In this document: positions 24,291 to 34,667 of the stretch, in pieces
How the letters are laid out: the number at the start of each line of letters is the position of its first letter
Numbering within the stretch: position 1 is the stretch's first letter
Source of the DNA: Knoxdaviesia capensis
Taxonomy: Eukaryota; Ascomycota; Sordariomycetes; Microascales; Gondwanamycetaceae
DNA length: 64,000 nt
Assembly (NCBI GenBank): GCA_001510575.1
Contig: LNGK01000016.1
Coordinates: forward strand, 248,001 to 312,000
Direction: 5' to 3'
Notes under the pieces: model-generated
What the model was told of the DNA's origin: nothing
The model's database searches: none
What the model saw: only the letters and a program-made list of their open reading frames with translations
Program-made: the position numbers and the translations under genes

Positions 24291-25198
24291 ATTAATGAGG
24301 AAGAGAGTTGAATGATTCATGATTTCCCTCTTCCTTTAGGTGTGTCTAAACATTCATGCATTTCATCCGCCAACATGAATCATTTCTCCAGTCAGAACAA
24401 GTGAGTCGCCCGATATACCGACGCGCGATCATATGCATGTAACAACCTTTTGATACAGTAATTATTATTCACATCCACCTGGGCTTCCGCCCAAGGCCTT
24501 CTCATGTCCAGCGACGATGATTCAGGCAGATTCTCGTTCTGTAATTTCAAACTCTAGCTACGCCAGCTACAATATATCGCACCCGCAGCTCTGGAGGCCC
24601 GCTGCTTCAAGGTTTTGGTGCATGCAACTTGGGGCGGCCATTTTTGACCCATTCCTGGGCAACTCCGCTGCCAACAATACGCCCAGCATTTCCACACCTC
24701 TCCGATGCAGGCGCGCGCCCGCCCTCAAGCGGGCAGCTTTAGTGCAAGAACGAGGCCGGTATCGCCGGGGGGATTATTTCCGCCGTTGTCGCTGCACGAT
24801 CTCGGGTTTTCCGCTCCCTCCCGGTGAGGACGATGGGGATGCACGCGACGAGTGCATACACTACATTTCCAGCTCGTTGCCCGGCTGGTACTGCGCCAGC
24901 GGACCGTCTTTTGTTCTAGAAGGACGCACAGGCCAGGCGAGAACAAGGCCTGGCGCCCGCACTTTGCTTTTTTCTGCGTATTCTCTGACCCAGTCGAATC
25001 GCAGAAACGAGGACTTGCGCCCGCCACACACGCAAGCTCCTTTGATCGCCGCTGTTTCACTCTGTGCTTACGCCCTACTTGGCGCAGAAACGACCGGTGC
25101 TGGGAGGGAGTCGGATGCAGGAACCCAAGAGAGGGATTCCGGCCGGAGCAGAGTGAAAGGCTGGCTTGGCTGGGAGGACCAGCACGCAAAGCACTGGC

Positions 25199-25229
25199 CA
25201 CACACGCACACACGCACACACACACACAC
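25199..25229. repeat. (CA)n microsatellite, interrupted
   Basis: CA run broken by two G substitutions and followed by a short CT run. Confidence 0.85.
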
Positions 25230-26453
25230 TCTCTCGTTCAGTCTGCTCTGCGAGACCGGCGCCGATGCTCTGGGCTATGGTCGCAAGTGTACGCGTCCAC
25301 ACCACCCATCTCCAAGATGCCTTCTCTCTCCCAGCCGAGAATCCTGAAAGTACCGATCATTGTCCCTTCGAGGTGAGGCCCGCTCAACAGAACCGGGGCA
25401 TCTCTGCTCCGACGGATCCTCCCCCCGGCTTCGTCGTACCAAGACTTCTGCCACACACATCTCCACTCACTCCCCCTCCACGACAAACCACCATATCTGC
25501 CACAATTCTACCATCTTCTACAGCACAGGACCGCCCAGATGGCAGAACTTCACAGCCTCCCATCCCGCCCAAGCACCGCGTCGTTCTTCCCCCAAATCCT
25601 GCAGGGGCCGGGGAACATCCCACTTGGGAGAAACCCCGACAGGACAAACATCGACCAGAAAGACGCATGTGCAACACACCATCTAAATAGAACCTACGAC
25701 CTCCTGCGTACATGATCTGTCATTTTCTCCTCGAAGATTATGCACCCAGTCCAAAAGAACCCGTGTGCACAGTGAACGTACCGTTCTTGCAATCCTCCTC
25801 ACATGCCCCCCATCCCCCTTTCAGCTCCGCTCCACAGCCTCACTCCCACACAACAACGCCAACCCCAAAACGAGCCCTCTCCGAGCGCCGACACCCGTGT
25901 GCTTCCTTTTTGTCCCTATCCATCAGAACCACCCAACGAAAAGAAGGATACGGTTGGAGACTCTGCCTTGCCGGCCTACGCGTCCCGAGCACACCACTCG
26001 CTCGGGATCCTTGCTGCTCCTTTTCAACAAACGGCAGAAAATACGTTCCGCGTGTCCACAGCCTCCGACATCAGGTCTAGTATGGATGCACAGAATCCCA
26101 ACACTGCGGTCAGGGACAAGTGGCATCGGGGAGGCGTGCATGCGCAGCACACAACAGGACGTAGACGCTTTGTCGTGTGGTTGTGTGCACGTCGATTGCG
26201 GAAGGCTGCAAGCCGGGAGGATTGGCATTCTGTCGGATCATGCCAACCCCAACACGTAAACCTACCCAGTGACAAGACGTGTGCAGGCGACTAAGGAGTA
26301 CGTATGCTCAAGAAGCAATCGGTCGGCTGGATCTTACTCGGCCTTGTATAGCCCACCCACGTACGTGGACACCGAAAACCAGCTCCAAGAGTCTGGGCAG
26401 CACTTTTGAAAGACCATGTGCCATGCTGAACATTAAATGAATAATCGTAAGCT

Positions 26454-28324
26454 CTAAAAACAGTACTGCTCTACATGCAGCCGGATGCCCTGGGCCCCGG
26501 TTCCCTTGTGCACAGCGCGCTCGTCGCTGATCTTCGACACAAAATTGCGCACCTGACTCGTCAGCTGCGGGCCGCCGCACACCACCACCAGCGTCTCGCC
26601 CGTCGCCGCCTCGATCGGCTCGCGGATGTGGTGCTCCAGGTCCAGCCGCGACGAGTACTCGGTGACCAGGCCGTCGCAGCCCGAGTCTCGCCGCGACGGC
26701 TCCAGCAGGCCGGTGGCCTTCTCGAGATCCGAGTCTGTGCGGCGGTGGTCCGACGGCATCGGCTCGACGCCGGATGAGACGGTCACGTCGCCGTGTTCTG
26801 AGGCTCCCCCCGTCATGGCGATGTGCGCCTCGACTTCGAATTTGCACGCCCGGCTGCGGCTGACGGCGACCCGCAGACGCTCGGCAAACCAGCCGATCTC
26901 CTCCGAGTCTTTCGCGGTAAGGATGAAGCGCACCTGCCGCGTGCACCCCGGTGTGCTTGACGCCACCATGTCTTCAAGGATGGGCAGGATGTAGGAGGTG
27001 CCGGTCGACGCGGCAAGCAGGACGACGGTGTCGTAGATGTCCCAGCGGGGCGGGTTGCCAAACGGCCCGTACACAAACGCGGCGAACTTCTTGTGGTCCG
27101 CCGCGGCGGCGTGCAACCTCTTCGAAAAGCCGTTGTGGCTCCGGATCAGCAACTGGATGCTATTGCACACGCACGTCCGCGGCAGTTTCGAGGATCGGGC
27201 GATAGTGTAGGGATGCGTCTCGAAGGGGGCAAGCCCCGGGATCCACAGGTACACGAACTGGCCCGGCACCCACGAGAAATGCACGTCCTTGATGGTGAGG
27301 ACGGTCGTAGAACTGCCGACGGTGAGGGCAACGGCATCGTGGCCCAGCATTCTGGACCCTTCGCACTTGGACTTTGTCTTGCGCTGCAGCCGAACATTCC
27401 TCCAGACCAAAAGGCCCCAGCGCGCGGCCCGGTCAAACGCGACGAGTGCGACGGTCCACCAGACGTGGTACACGGCCTTGGGCGGGACGTGCATGTACAC
27501 GACGTAGATGAAGAAGATCCAGGTGAGCACGTGCTGCACCACGAAGACCTCGTAGCGCCACGAGCGAACCGGCTTCAGCCCGCTCACCATCGACCAGGCG
27601 AGAAGGGCCCACGCGCCCAGGCCGTACTTGACCATCGGCATGACCTGCAGCTCGATCTGCACGAAGTCGGCAATCGCCCACTGCGTGTAGAAGTGGAACC
27701 CGTGCATCGTGGCCGAGAAGAACATCGTCCGGGCGGCCCAGCGGTGCAGCCAGTTGAGCCGCTCGTGGCTGACCCCCGTCAGGAGCGAGATGGGGTTGGC
27801 CTTCATGGACAGCATGAACACGAGCGGCATCTGCGTGATGGTGATCCAGGCATTCCGGAAGCCGATGCGCTCCCAGAACCGCGTGTCGTCGTACACGGCC
27901 TTGTTTGTCGTCATGAACACGATCACCGCCCAGTAGCAGAGAATCACCAGACACCGGCCCAGCGGGGGCGGGGAAAGCCAGGAGACCCACGCATTGCGGA
28001 AGTGCAGCTCGGGGTAGCCGGCTTCGCGAACAAGCGACACTGCCGTGGCCCATGCTTGCGAGATGCGATTTGAAGGTATCGTGGGAAAGGGGTGTGAGGT
28101 TTTGGTTTTGCGTAATCTGGAAATGTCAGCACATGCAAGCGATCGCCGAAGATTCACTGGACGTACCTGAGAGTCGACTCGATGTGATGGACTCCTCTTG
28201 CGGCGGCAATGCCCACGACAACTCCGGCGATGATGTACCAGAAGCCGCGCGCGAGCTGCATGTTGTACGGCGTGAAGCCGCTCATGCTCCCCATGCCGCC
28301 CATGTCATTGTGAGAGTGCGACAT
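26454..28324 (-). CDS. Ferric/cupric-chelate reductase (FRE family, NOX-like flavocytochrome)
   Basis: Plasma-membrane metalloreductase that moves electrons from NADPH through FAD and two haems to extracellular Fe(III) or Cu(II) before uptake. Exon 1 is 28167-28324 and exon 2 is 26454-28116 (50-nt GT-AG intron, frame kept), giving 606 aa. The start MSHSHNDMGGMG is preferred to an in-frame start inside the intron. Features in order: one N-terminal membrane helix; a ferric reductase transmembrane domain with paired His helices (LHRWAARTMFFSATMHGFHF and VVQHVLTWIFFIYVVYMH); a FAD-binding motif HPYTIARSS; a nucleotide-binding stretch (GPFGNPP, LLAASTGTSYILPIL); a disordered insert; and the C-terminal CGGP. 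It is divergent from a BIM1-like copper protein, which suggests a joint role in metal acquisition. Iron versus copper preference cannot be read from sequence. Confidence 0.93.
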
Positions 28325-29045
28325 GATGGCAGTTGCGCCCAGCGCACCACGCTCGACCGGAAGAAAGAACAGGTGAGGTTTCGATTGAGATAAACCCCTA
28401 AGTAATCCAGAGATATTTGGAAGTGCTGGCTATAAAGTCGTTGACGTCGAGCCTGTCAATCTAGCTGGAAGTTGAAGGTCGTGCACGCAGTGAAGAATTG
28501 ATAGCAGAACAAAAACACTGATGTGCTTGCCTGCTATCCGGTAGATTGGATAAGCCCATATCGCGGCATTCTTCCCGGGACTCGGTTGTAACCCTAAGAC
28601 CTGCGATCGCAAGAAAACTTGCTCAAATGGCCTCAAGATGAACAGAGTGGGGCTGAACCTCTCACGGTCCGGCCAATAAGCGACACCATCCGTCCACACA
28701 CAACACCCACAGACGCACATTTCTGTGTTACTTTCTCATATTTACTCAGTGTCCTGTAATGTGCCTGTGCCAGGTATAAAACTTGGCTTTCCAGGAGCTG
28801 GCCCCTGGCTTTTATTAATGGATCCGGGGGGCTGCCAATGCGCCGAAGCCTGCCATGGGAAATCATCCAACCACCACCCTTGTGGACACCCGGCTGGTAC
28901 ATATAGACCCGATTCCGACTTTCCATTGACTTCATTTCTGCACTGCTTCTATTCCTCTCCGTACTGCCTTTAGCCCCCCCTCCGCATTGCCAACTGCGTC
29001 TATTGCTTCTATATACTCCCGTCACACACCTTCACATCCCCCACC
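28325..29045. promoter_or_regulatory. Shared promoter of FRE and BIM1-like gene
   Basis: 721 bp between two divergent start codons. It contains a telobox AACCCTAA at 28590-28597 and TTGCTCA at 28619-28625, which resembles the Mac1-type copper-response core TTTGCTC but lacks its first T. GATAA/TGATAG-like sites near 28384, 28499 and 28551 could bind GATA-type iron regulators. For BIM1, a TATA-like CATATAG lies near 28900 and ATATAC near 29010. Binding by any of these factors is inference. Confidence 0.5.
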
Positions 29046-29839
29046 ATGCGTTCATCCCTCCTCGCGGCCTCCCTTGCCGTTGGCTCGGCCACCGCCCACT
29101 TCACAATCAACCTCCCCGCGCAGAACCAGCCGGCCAGCGAAAACACGCTGAGCCAGGGCCCGTGTGGCGGCGCCGTGCTGGACTTCGCCAGCCGGCCGGT
29201 GTCGGACTTCCACGTCGCCGGCGACGCCGTGTCGCTGACCCCCACCCACCCGCAGCAGAACTGGCTGTTCCGCGCCACGCTGGACAAGACCGGCGCCGGC
29301 GGCTGGACCCAGGCCTTCCCCATCATCATGCAGGCCGGCATCGGCCACATCTGCGAGCCCGCCATCCAGGTCCCCGCCGACTGGGCCGGCAGCCAGGGCC
29401 TCATCGGAGTTGTTGCTAGTGCCGACGACGGCGTGCTGTACGGCGTAAGTGACTCTTTTTTTTTTTCTTTCTTTGTTTTTCCTTCTGTTTTTTCCAGTTT
29501 GTCTGCTGATCCTCATACTAATACCGTGTACAGTGCTCGCAAGTGTCGTTCGTCGCTGGTGCCATTTCGTCCATCCCGTCCGACTGCCGGAACACCACCA
29601 GCGCCATCTCGTTCACCGATGATGCTACGCTGTCTGCCCTCGTGGACGACGACGGCAGCGACGACGACTCGTCTCCCACTGCTTCGTCGTCAGCCACCCC
29701 CTCCGCCGAGACTGCCTCCACCACACCGACCAGCAGTCCCGACGCTGCCCCGGGAATGTATGCAGGATCTTCAACTGTTGGCCTCTTGGCCACCGTGGCT
29801 GTCGCCGTCATCATGACCACGTTCGGCGCGTTGTTATAA
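29046..29839 (+). CDS. BIM1/X325-like GPI-anchored copper-binding protein
   Basis: Predicted cell-surface copper-binding protein of the LPMO-like X325/BIM1 family, which binds Cu(II) without polysaccharide oxidation; in Cryptococcus, BIM1 serves copper import. Exons are 29046-29444 and 29534-29839 (GT-AG intron with a long T tract), giving 234 aa. A 17-residue signal peptide ends ATA, leaving His18 as the mature N-terminal residue (HFTINLP), the hallmark copper ligand. A second likely ligand is His68 in PTHPQQNW; I cannot place the third. Paired cysteines (GPCGG, HICEP, LYGCSQ, DCRNT) fit the family fold. The tail is an Asp/Ser/Thr-rich linker followed by a hydrophobic C-terminus (TVGLLATVAVAVIM), as expected for a GPI signal. 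It diverges from the metalloreductase gene. Confidence 0.88.
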
Positions 29840-30229
29840 GAACTGGAAGAGTGTATATAGTGCACGGTTTAGGGCCGCCAGGGCCACACAATTAGTCGAA
29901 GCTGGACCTGAAGTCCCATGAGCACATGTAAATATTGGATATCGGCCTGGAATTTCAAAAGTAACTGGATATTCTGGTGTTCGTTCGTGGAAAACACCCT
30001 GCTGTGACGGTATGAACCAATTCTGTAATTGGAGCAGCGCTCAGTGGTATAATACATCATCGTCGCTCCTCCTTTGCGGCTCAGCCGTCGGTACACATAT
30101 AATCAAAAACAATACAAGGCAAAGAAAAAAGAAAAAAAGAAAATTTGATATGAAAGAGAACACAAGTGTTGCGGTTGCAAGCAACTGGGGCGCAGGAGCT
30201 GCCCCACCAAATCTCTGTAATAAGCGGCC
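29840..30229. other. Convergent 3' intergenic region
   Basis: 390 bp between two converging genes, with AT-rich sequence and an A-rich tract (about 30110-30145) downstream of both stop codons. Nothing else seen. Confidence 0.6.
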
Positions 30230-32670
30230 TCAAACGGCTGTTGGCTTCTCCGAGTCGATGGCAGTTTCTTCGGCGTCGACAACAGTTGATGAGTGATCAT
30301 CAACGGTGGCGTTCGATGCAATGGAAGGCATGTCCTGGATAATCTCGCCGCTGGCCGCCGATGCCATGGAATCCGCCGGAGCAAAGGTTTCCGTGCTCTC
30401 CGCCTCGGTAGACGCAGACGCGTCAGCCAGGTGCTCCGCAGAAGTCGAGTCGGCCTGCTCTTGCACCAGTTCGCTGTCGTCAACAATCGAATCCGAAATA
30501 GGACCAACGGGGAGGATTGTCGCAACGCGGTCCAGCTCATCCTCGACAGTTCCTGTCTCCTCCGAAGGAACCGCCGAATCTTCGCCCGAAGGGGTTTCGA
30601 CATCTGGCTGCGACGCCTCCTCGGGCGCGACCTCCTCAGGCGAGGCCTCGGGCGAAGGCTCAGCAGGCGGCGTTTGCAGAATCTCAATCAGCTTGTTGAC
30701 CTCGTCGAGATCAAAGCTCGGCGACGACTCGCGCGCGGAAATCTTCAAAGTAGCGACCTGCTTTAGGCGGCCCAGCTCCATGACAGCGCTGCGGGTAAGC
30801 TCCATGGCCTCGTCTTCGATGGCCGACGCCGCATCCTGCGTCTCGAGGAGCGACGGGTTCGTCACAATCAGGGCCTTCAGGTCGTCGGTCCACTCGTCGA
30901 ACTTGCCCTTGAGATCGTGGTACTTGGCCCAGTCCTTGTAGGTAATTCCGTCCGTCCATGCCCACTTCATTCCGATCTTTTGCATGGCAAGATCTTGAAT
31001 GGTGGCAAGGGTTCGGAAGTGGTCATCTGCACCCGAGGTCACCGAGCCCTGCAGGTCAGCCCCAAACTGCTCGTGCCAGTCGCGCACAACTTGCGCGTGC
31101 TGCTTAATGGCCAATCCGGACGCGCGGATAGCAGCGACCAAACGCTCAACGGCATTTTCGGTAGCCCCCTCGGAGCTATCCATTTCTTCGATGATGGCCA
31201 GAATTTGCGTCGGGAGATTGGCAAGCTCGGCATCAATGGTCGACTTGAGCGACTTGATGTAGGCCAGGCCCATACTCATATTCTCCCCAACCAGGGCTGC
31301 CCTCGCAATTTCGTCAACCAGGCCCTCAATCTCCTCGGCGCTCTCATCGGCAGCCTTAGTGAACCGATTTTGCCATTCAAGCAAGTCGCTAGCGACAATC
31401 TCCCGGGCCGTGCGACGAACGTCGCTTTCGTTGTCTGCCTTTTCGGGGGCAGTCACCATGTCAAGCGCCGGTTCCGAGTCAGTCTGCTGCACGCTGATAT
31501 CTGCCGACTCGACTTCGACTTCGGCTTCTTCGACCTCGACAGACGGGACTTCGCGAGTCGATGACATGGTCGTTGACACGGTCGGTTCGGCTGTTTTCGT
31601 AGACTGGCTAGGCCGTGTAAAGGATGACGGTTTCGAATCAGCGCTGCTACGATACGAAACAACGTTAGCCATTGGGCTTCTCAAACGGGCAAGACATATT
31701 GAAAGATGACAAACTCACCTTGACTGGCCTTTTACAGGGGCCATAGTCTTGGCCTTGGCCATATGCTGCTTCCCTCTATATCTTCCCAGGCGTTCCCCGA
31801 TCCTGACCAGCTGGGGCTCGACGTTTTTGGTGTAGAGAAGATGCAGATGCGGCCAAACGGTACTGTCCAGGAACGACCACGTCTTGTTGGCGGCCCAGAC
31901 CGTTGACGGGATGGCGGTATCCAGGGTGAATCTTGCGGCGACATCGTAGGACTGAACGGCGTAGGGGTGCACAAATACATACGTCGGCAAGAGCATGTCG
32001 TGGTACGTTTGCAGGGCACTCATTTTGGCGATGTTGTAATAGGGTTCAGCGGCCGTAGCAGCAGTCTTGACTAGCGGGGAAACGCTCTCTTCGTACGCAC
32101 GCCTTGCCTGCTGCGAGTACCGATCGTAGGAAGGCATCACGACCGTGCTCCATTTCTCATATCCGAACCTCTGGGCTCGAGTAATCGGCGGGCCCGAGAT
32201 TTTCTTCACGTAGGTTGTCGTGGGAGCCAGGACGTGGGCGTTCGCATACTCGTAGTAGGGTGCCGCCACCTCAATGTAAGGTGACGCATATTGGTCGTAG
32301 TATGGCTGCACGTGGGGAGAGATCGCGGCGGTGGTCTTGAAATAGACAGAGCAAATCCGCGACGTTGATTCATCGCACTCTTCTAGCGTCGATGGGCATC
32401 GGAAGAGAACGACGATTATCGCATACCAGATCGATATCCTATCAAGCAGATGCGTTAGCCGATATGCCGTTGAACTGTTCAAGTTCAAAGTGCTAGAACC
32501 TACCGCGCGAGAAGGCTAAAAAGACTCGCCACAATGCCGCGGCTGGGACGGCCCTCGCGGACAGGCGATATTGTGGCGGACGATCGTGCTGTCTTCTCCG
32601 GCGGGTTGCCCGGTAAGTTGGCAGGACGGTAGATACCGTTCGCTGCTGTCCGGGGCTTCATGTCCTCCAT
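30230..32670 (-). CDS. Membrane-anchored acidic protein of the fungal 'hoxa13'-labelled family
   Basis: Three exons (32504-32670, 31719-32438, 30230-31646; introns 65 and 72 nt, both GT-AG) give 767 aa. The first ATG of the frame (MEDMKPRTAANG) is used; a second ATG three codons later is possible. An Arg/Pro-rich N-terminus precedes one membrane segment (ISIWYAIIVVLFR). A domain with repeated aromatic PYY/PYI units (QPYYDQYASPYIEVAAPYYE, AEPYYNIAK) and conserved TVWPHLHLLYTKNVEPQLV follows. The long C-terminal half is acidic, helical/coiled and finally disordered (Glu/Ser/Ala-rich). I recall homologues labelled 'transcription factor hoxa13', but there is no homeodomain here, so that label looks wrong. 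The function is unknown; an organelle-membrane or scaffold role is a guess. Confidence 0.85.
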
Positions 32671-33094
32671 CAAGTCGGTTGGGTAAGATATCTGGTAAGA
32701 TGATATCCGGTATACAAGATAAACCAAGCTATAAAAGAAAACCCCTTTAGGGGTCTGTTATCATAAAAAAAAGACTATTCAAGTATGTATTGCCGGATCC
32801 GGCTGGTTTAACAAAAAGGTTGAAAGCAAGACAAGAACGCAAGGAAAATAGAGAAAGAAACCGCCTGGATAAAAGAAGAGAAAGAAATAAATGGTCACAG
32901 GCACAGCAGTGATAAAATGGACATATACTCATACAGAAGAAAAATCAAATGTCAGATAAGCTGAGCTTGAATTTAGAAAGAAAGAGTTTCATCATGATGA
33001 TAGCTGACGGTGAAATCATAACACAGTTTAAGTGGACCATCTGCAATATCCCGGATAATTTCCGGAAGATGGTACCCTAGTCCAACCCTAAGCA
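32671..33094. other. Intergenic region with AT-rich promoter
   Basis: 424 bp between the start of the 'hoxa13'-type gene and the stop codon of the cyclin gene, both on the minus strand. It contains a TATA-like CTTTTATAGC on the minus strand near 32730, A-rich DNA at 32765-32890 and a telobox AACCCTAA at 33084-33091, just beyond the cyclin stop codon. Confidence 0.5.
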
Positions 33095-34003
33095 TCATAC
33101 AAACGCCTCCTTCATCCTCTGTATCGAAGATCCGTCCTGCAGAGACTGCAAATGCCTTGATAAAGCCCCGGCGTGAACAACCAAGTCGAAGTTTGCCAAA
33201 AAGCAGAATCCAATTTCTAACCGGGCCAGCTCCGACTCGGTTACTCCTCCAACGCGAGCCATCCGCTTATGCGGATAACTTAAATCCTCCAGCGCCTTGG
33301 TGGCCACCCTGAGGCCAGCAAGAAGAAGGCGATGGACGTTCCGGGGCGTCACCGCAATCGCGCGCTCCTCCACGGCCAGCCGGAATATGTACAGTGATGT
33401 GGCCAGGTATACCGCCGAGCTCATGGGGCAAAAGCGGTGCATCCGGACCAAATAGTCGTGGATGTTTATCTGGGGCGGCGCCTTGCTGTAGAATTTGCGC
33501 GTTATGGCGCTGTGTTGGAGATTGACGGGCTGCGAGTTTGCGCCGATGATCAGATAAGGCCCGGACGAAAAGGTCGTGGCCAAACTCCCTGGCGACGGCT
33601 GCCTTAGATGGATTCCATCCGGCCCGGGCCCAGGCGCGCTCTGTTCCGATGCTGCCGATTCAGCTTGGGCATGTATCAACGGCGACGGTGTTGATTCAGC
33701 CTGCTGTCTCAGCCGCGCGAGACTCCTCTCAGAGAGGGAGCGAACAATGCTTGCCTTCTCGGCAGCTATCCCTCGCATGTTTGGCGGGTTGGGTGGAGAA
33801 GTGGGCGGAGGAGTTGGGGGAATATCTCCCGTGTTTTGCACCAGAGCCTCGACGCTGGCGCTTAGCAATGTCAACGCATCTGCTGGAGAGATGGACTGGA
33901 GAAGGTCGCTTCCGACATCAAAATTCTCCTCCTGCGGCGGTGGTGCGGGGGTTATCTCGTGTGGCGCTGCCCCGGCATCGCGGATATCGGGGGTTGAAGT
34001 CAT
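33095..34003 (-). CDS. Pho80/PREG-type cyclin
   Basis: Single exon of 302 aa. Residues 1-160 are disordered and Pro/Ser-rich. The C-terminal half is a Pho80-type cyclin box: INIHDYLVRMHRFCPMSSAV, then YLATSLYIFRLAVEE, TPRNVHRLLLAGLRVATKAL, a YPHKRMARVGGV segment and LARLEIGFCFLANFDLVV. This is the expected order of cyclin helices, with the LLLAGLRVA core of Pho80 homologues (PREG in Neurospora). Such cyclins partner Pho85-like kinases, in phosphate signalling among other processes. The long N-terminal extension suggests a Pcl relative rather than the minimal Pho80; the sequence cannot settle which. Confidence 0.88.
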   Translation of the reverse strand: MTSTPDIRDAGAAPHEITPAPPPQEENFDVGSDLLQSISPADALTLLSASVEALVQNTGDIPPTPPPTSPPNPPNMRGIAAEKASIVRSLSERSLARLRQQAESTPSPLIHAQAESAASEQSAPGPGPDGIHLRQPSPGSLATTFSSGPYLIIGANSQPVNLQHSAITRKFYSKAPPQINIHDYLVRMHRFCPMSSAVYLATSLYIFRLAVEERAIAVTPRNVHRLLLAGLRVATKALEDLSYPHKRMARVGGVTESELARLEIGFCFLANFDLVVHAGALSRHLQSLQDGSSIQRMKEAFV

Positions 34004-34667
34004 GCTTCGTCAGGACCCCAACAGTGGATGTGTATGGATGAATCCCGAATGTCTCCCAATTTGAGCGTCAAAGTCCAACCATCCAAGGTGCAGTTGTGCG
34101 ATCGTTATAGTCCTTTATGCCGGTGTGCCGGATTCAATCCGATGGGGCTCTCTCGTGGCTATCCGACTTCAGGAACCATAAAGATATGATGCCAAGATTC
34201 ATGGTCTCTGTGATGCGCAAGGCATATAAAGCAGACACGATGATCGATAAACGGATAACCTCAACAGATAAGAATGCGATGCCTCGTTTTATGGCCATGT
34301 GCGCATGTAACGTGCCTCATGATCCCATTCCCAAATCTTACCAGAAACAAGGTGGAGCAAAATCACCCGGACAGGGATGACTAAGAGCCAGCCCTAGGTC
34401 AAGTAACCCTAGGTCAAGTAACCCTAGATGTAACCCTAGACCCTAAATGTTTGGCAACATCGCCATGTCCAATTTATAGTCACTATGCCTACGTCCAGGG
34501 ATTATTTAGTTGAGCTGGTACAGTATACAGGGTTTAATGAGATCAGTCTATTTATGCACGGTAATATATTGAATTAAGGCGCTAAATGCTTAGAAACTGT
34601 GTAGATCAGGTTTAGTGCCGCTGTTATTGACTCCAGGAGATCCTGCAGTTAACTATAGAGCTGCTAC
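34004..34667. other. Intergenic region containing a telobox-like tandem repeat
   Basis: 664 bp, AT-rich, with no supported gene; the 87-codon frame at 34117-34380 has no family features. The main element is the CCCTAGGTCAAGTAA repeat at 34392-34449, annotated separately. Confidence 0.55.
34392..34449 (+). repeat. CCCTAG-based short tandem repeat
   Basis: Two perfect copies of CCCTAGGTCAAGTAA (34392-34406, 34407-34421) are followed by shortened units CCCTAGATGTAA, CCCTAGA and CCCTAAATG. Each unit begins with CCCTAR, one base from the telomere complement CCCTAA, so this may be a degenerate telobox array. Confidence 0.8.

Larger units (their letters stand above)
13901..26453. other. Gene-poor block without recognisable intact genes
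   Basis: About 12.5 kb in which no frame shows a known domain, steady GC3 bias or convincing exon chain. The exception is the degenerate tract at 23.55-24.29 kb, annotated separately. Contents seen: CA runs at 18224-18249, 20730-20763 and 25199-25229; T/A homopolymers near 21010 and 21290; and teloboxes at 14266-14275, 15863-15875, 20152-20159 and 21074-21081. The larger frames here (237, 278 and 276 codons) resemble no family and are interrupted by low complexity. Confidence 0.6.

Noticed and set aside
24517..25347. 276-codon plus-strand open frame
   Set aside because: Contains a translated CA repeat and no recognisable motif; the codon pattern is unlike the confirmed genes.
34117..34380. 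87-codon frame between cyclin and permease genes
   Set aside because: AT-rich, no conserved pattern, no splice partners; likely random.
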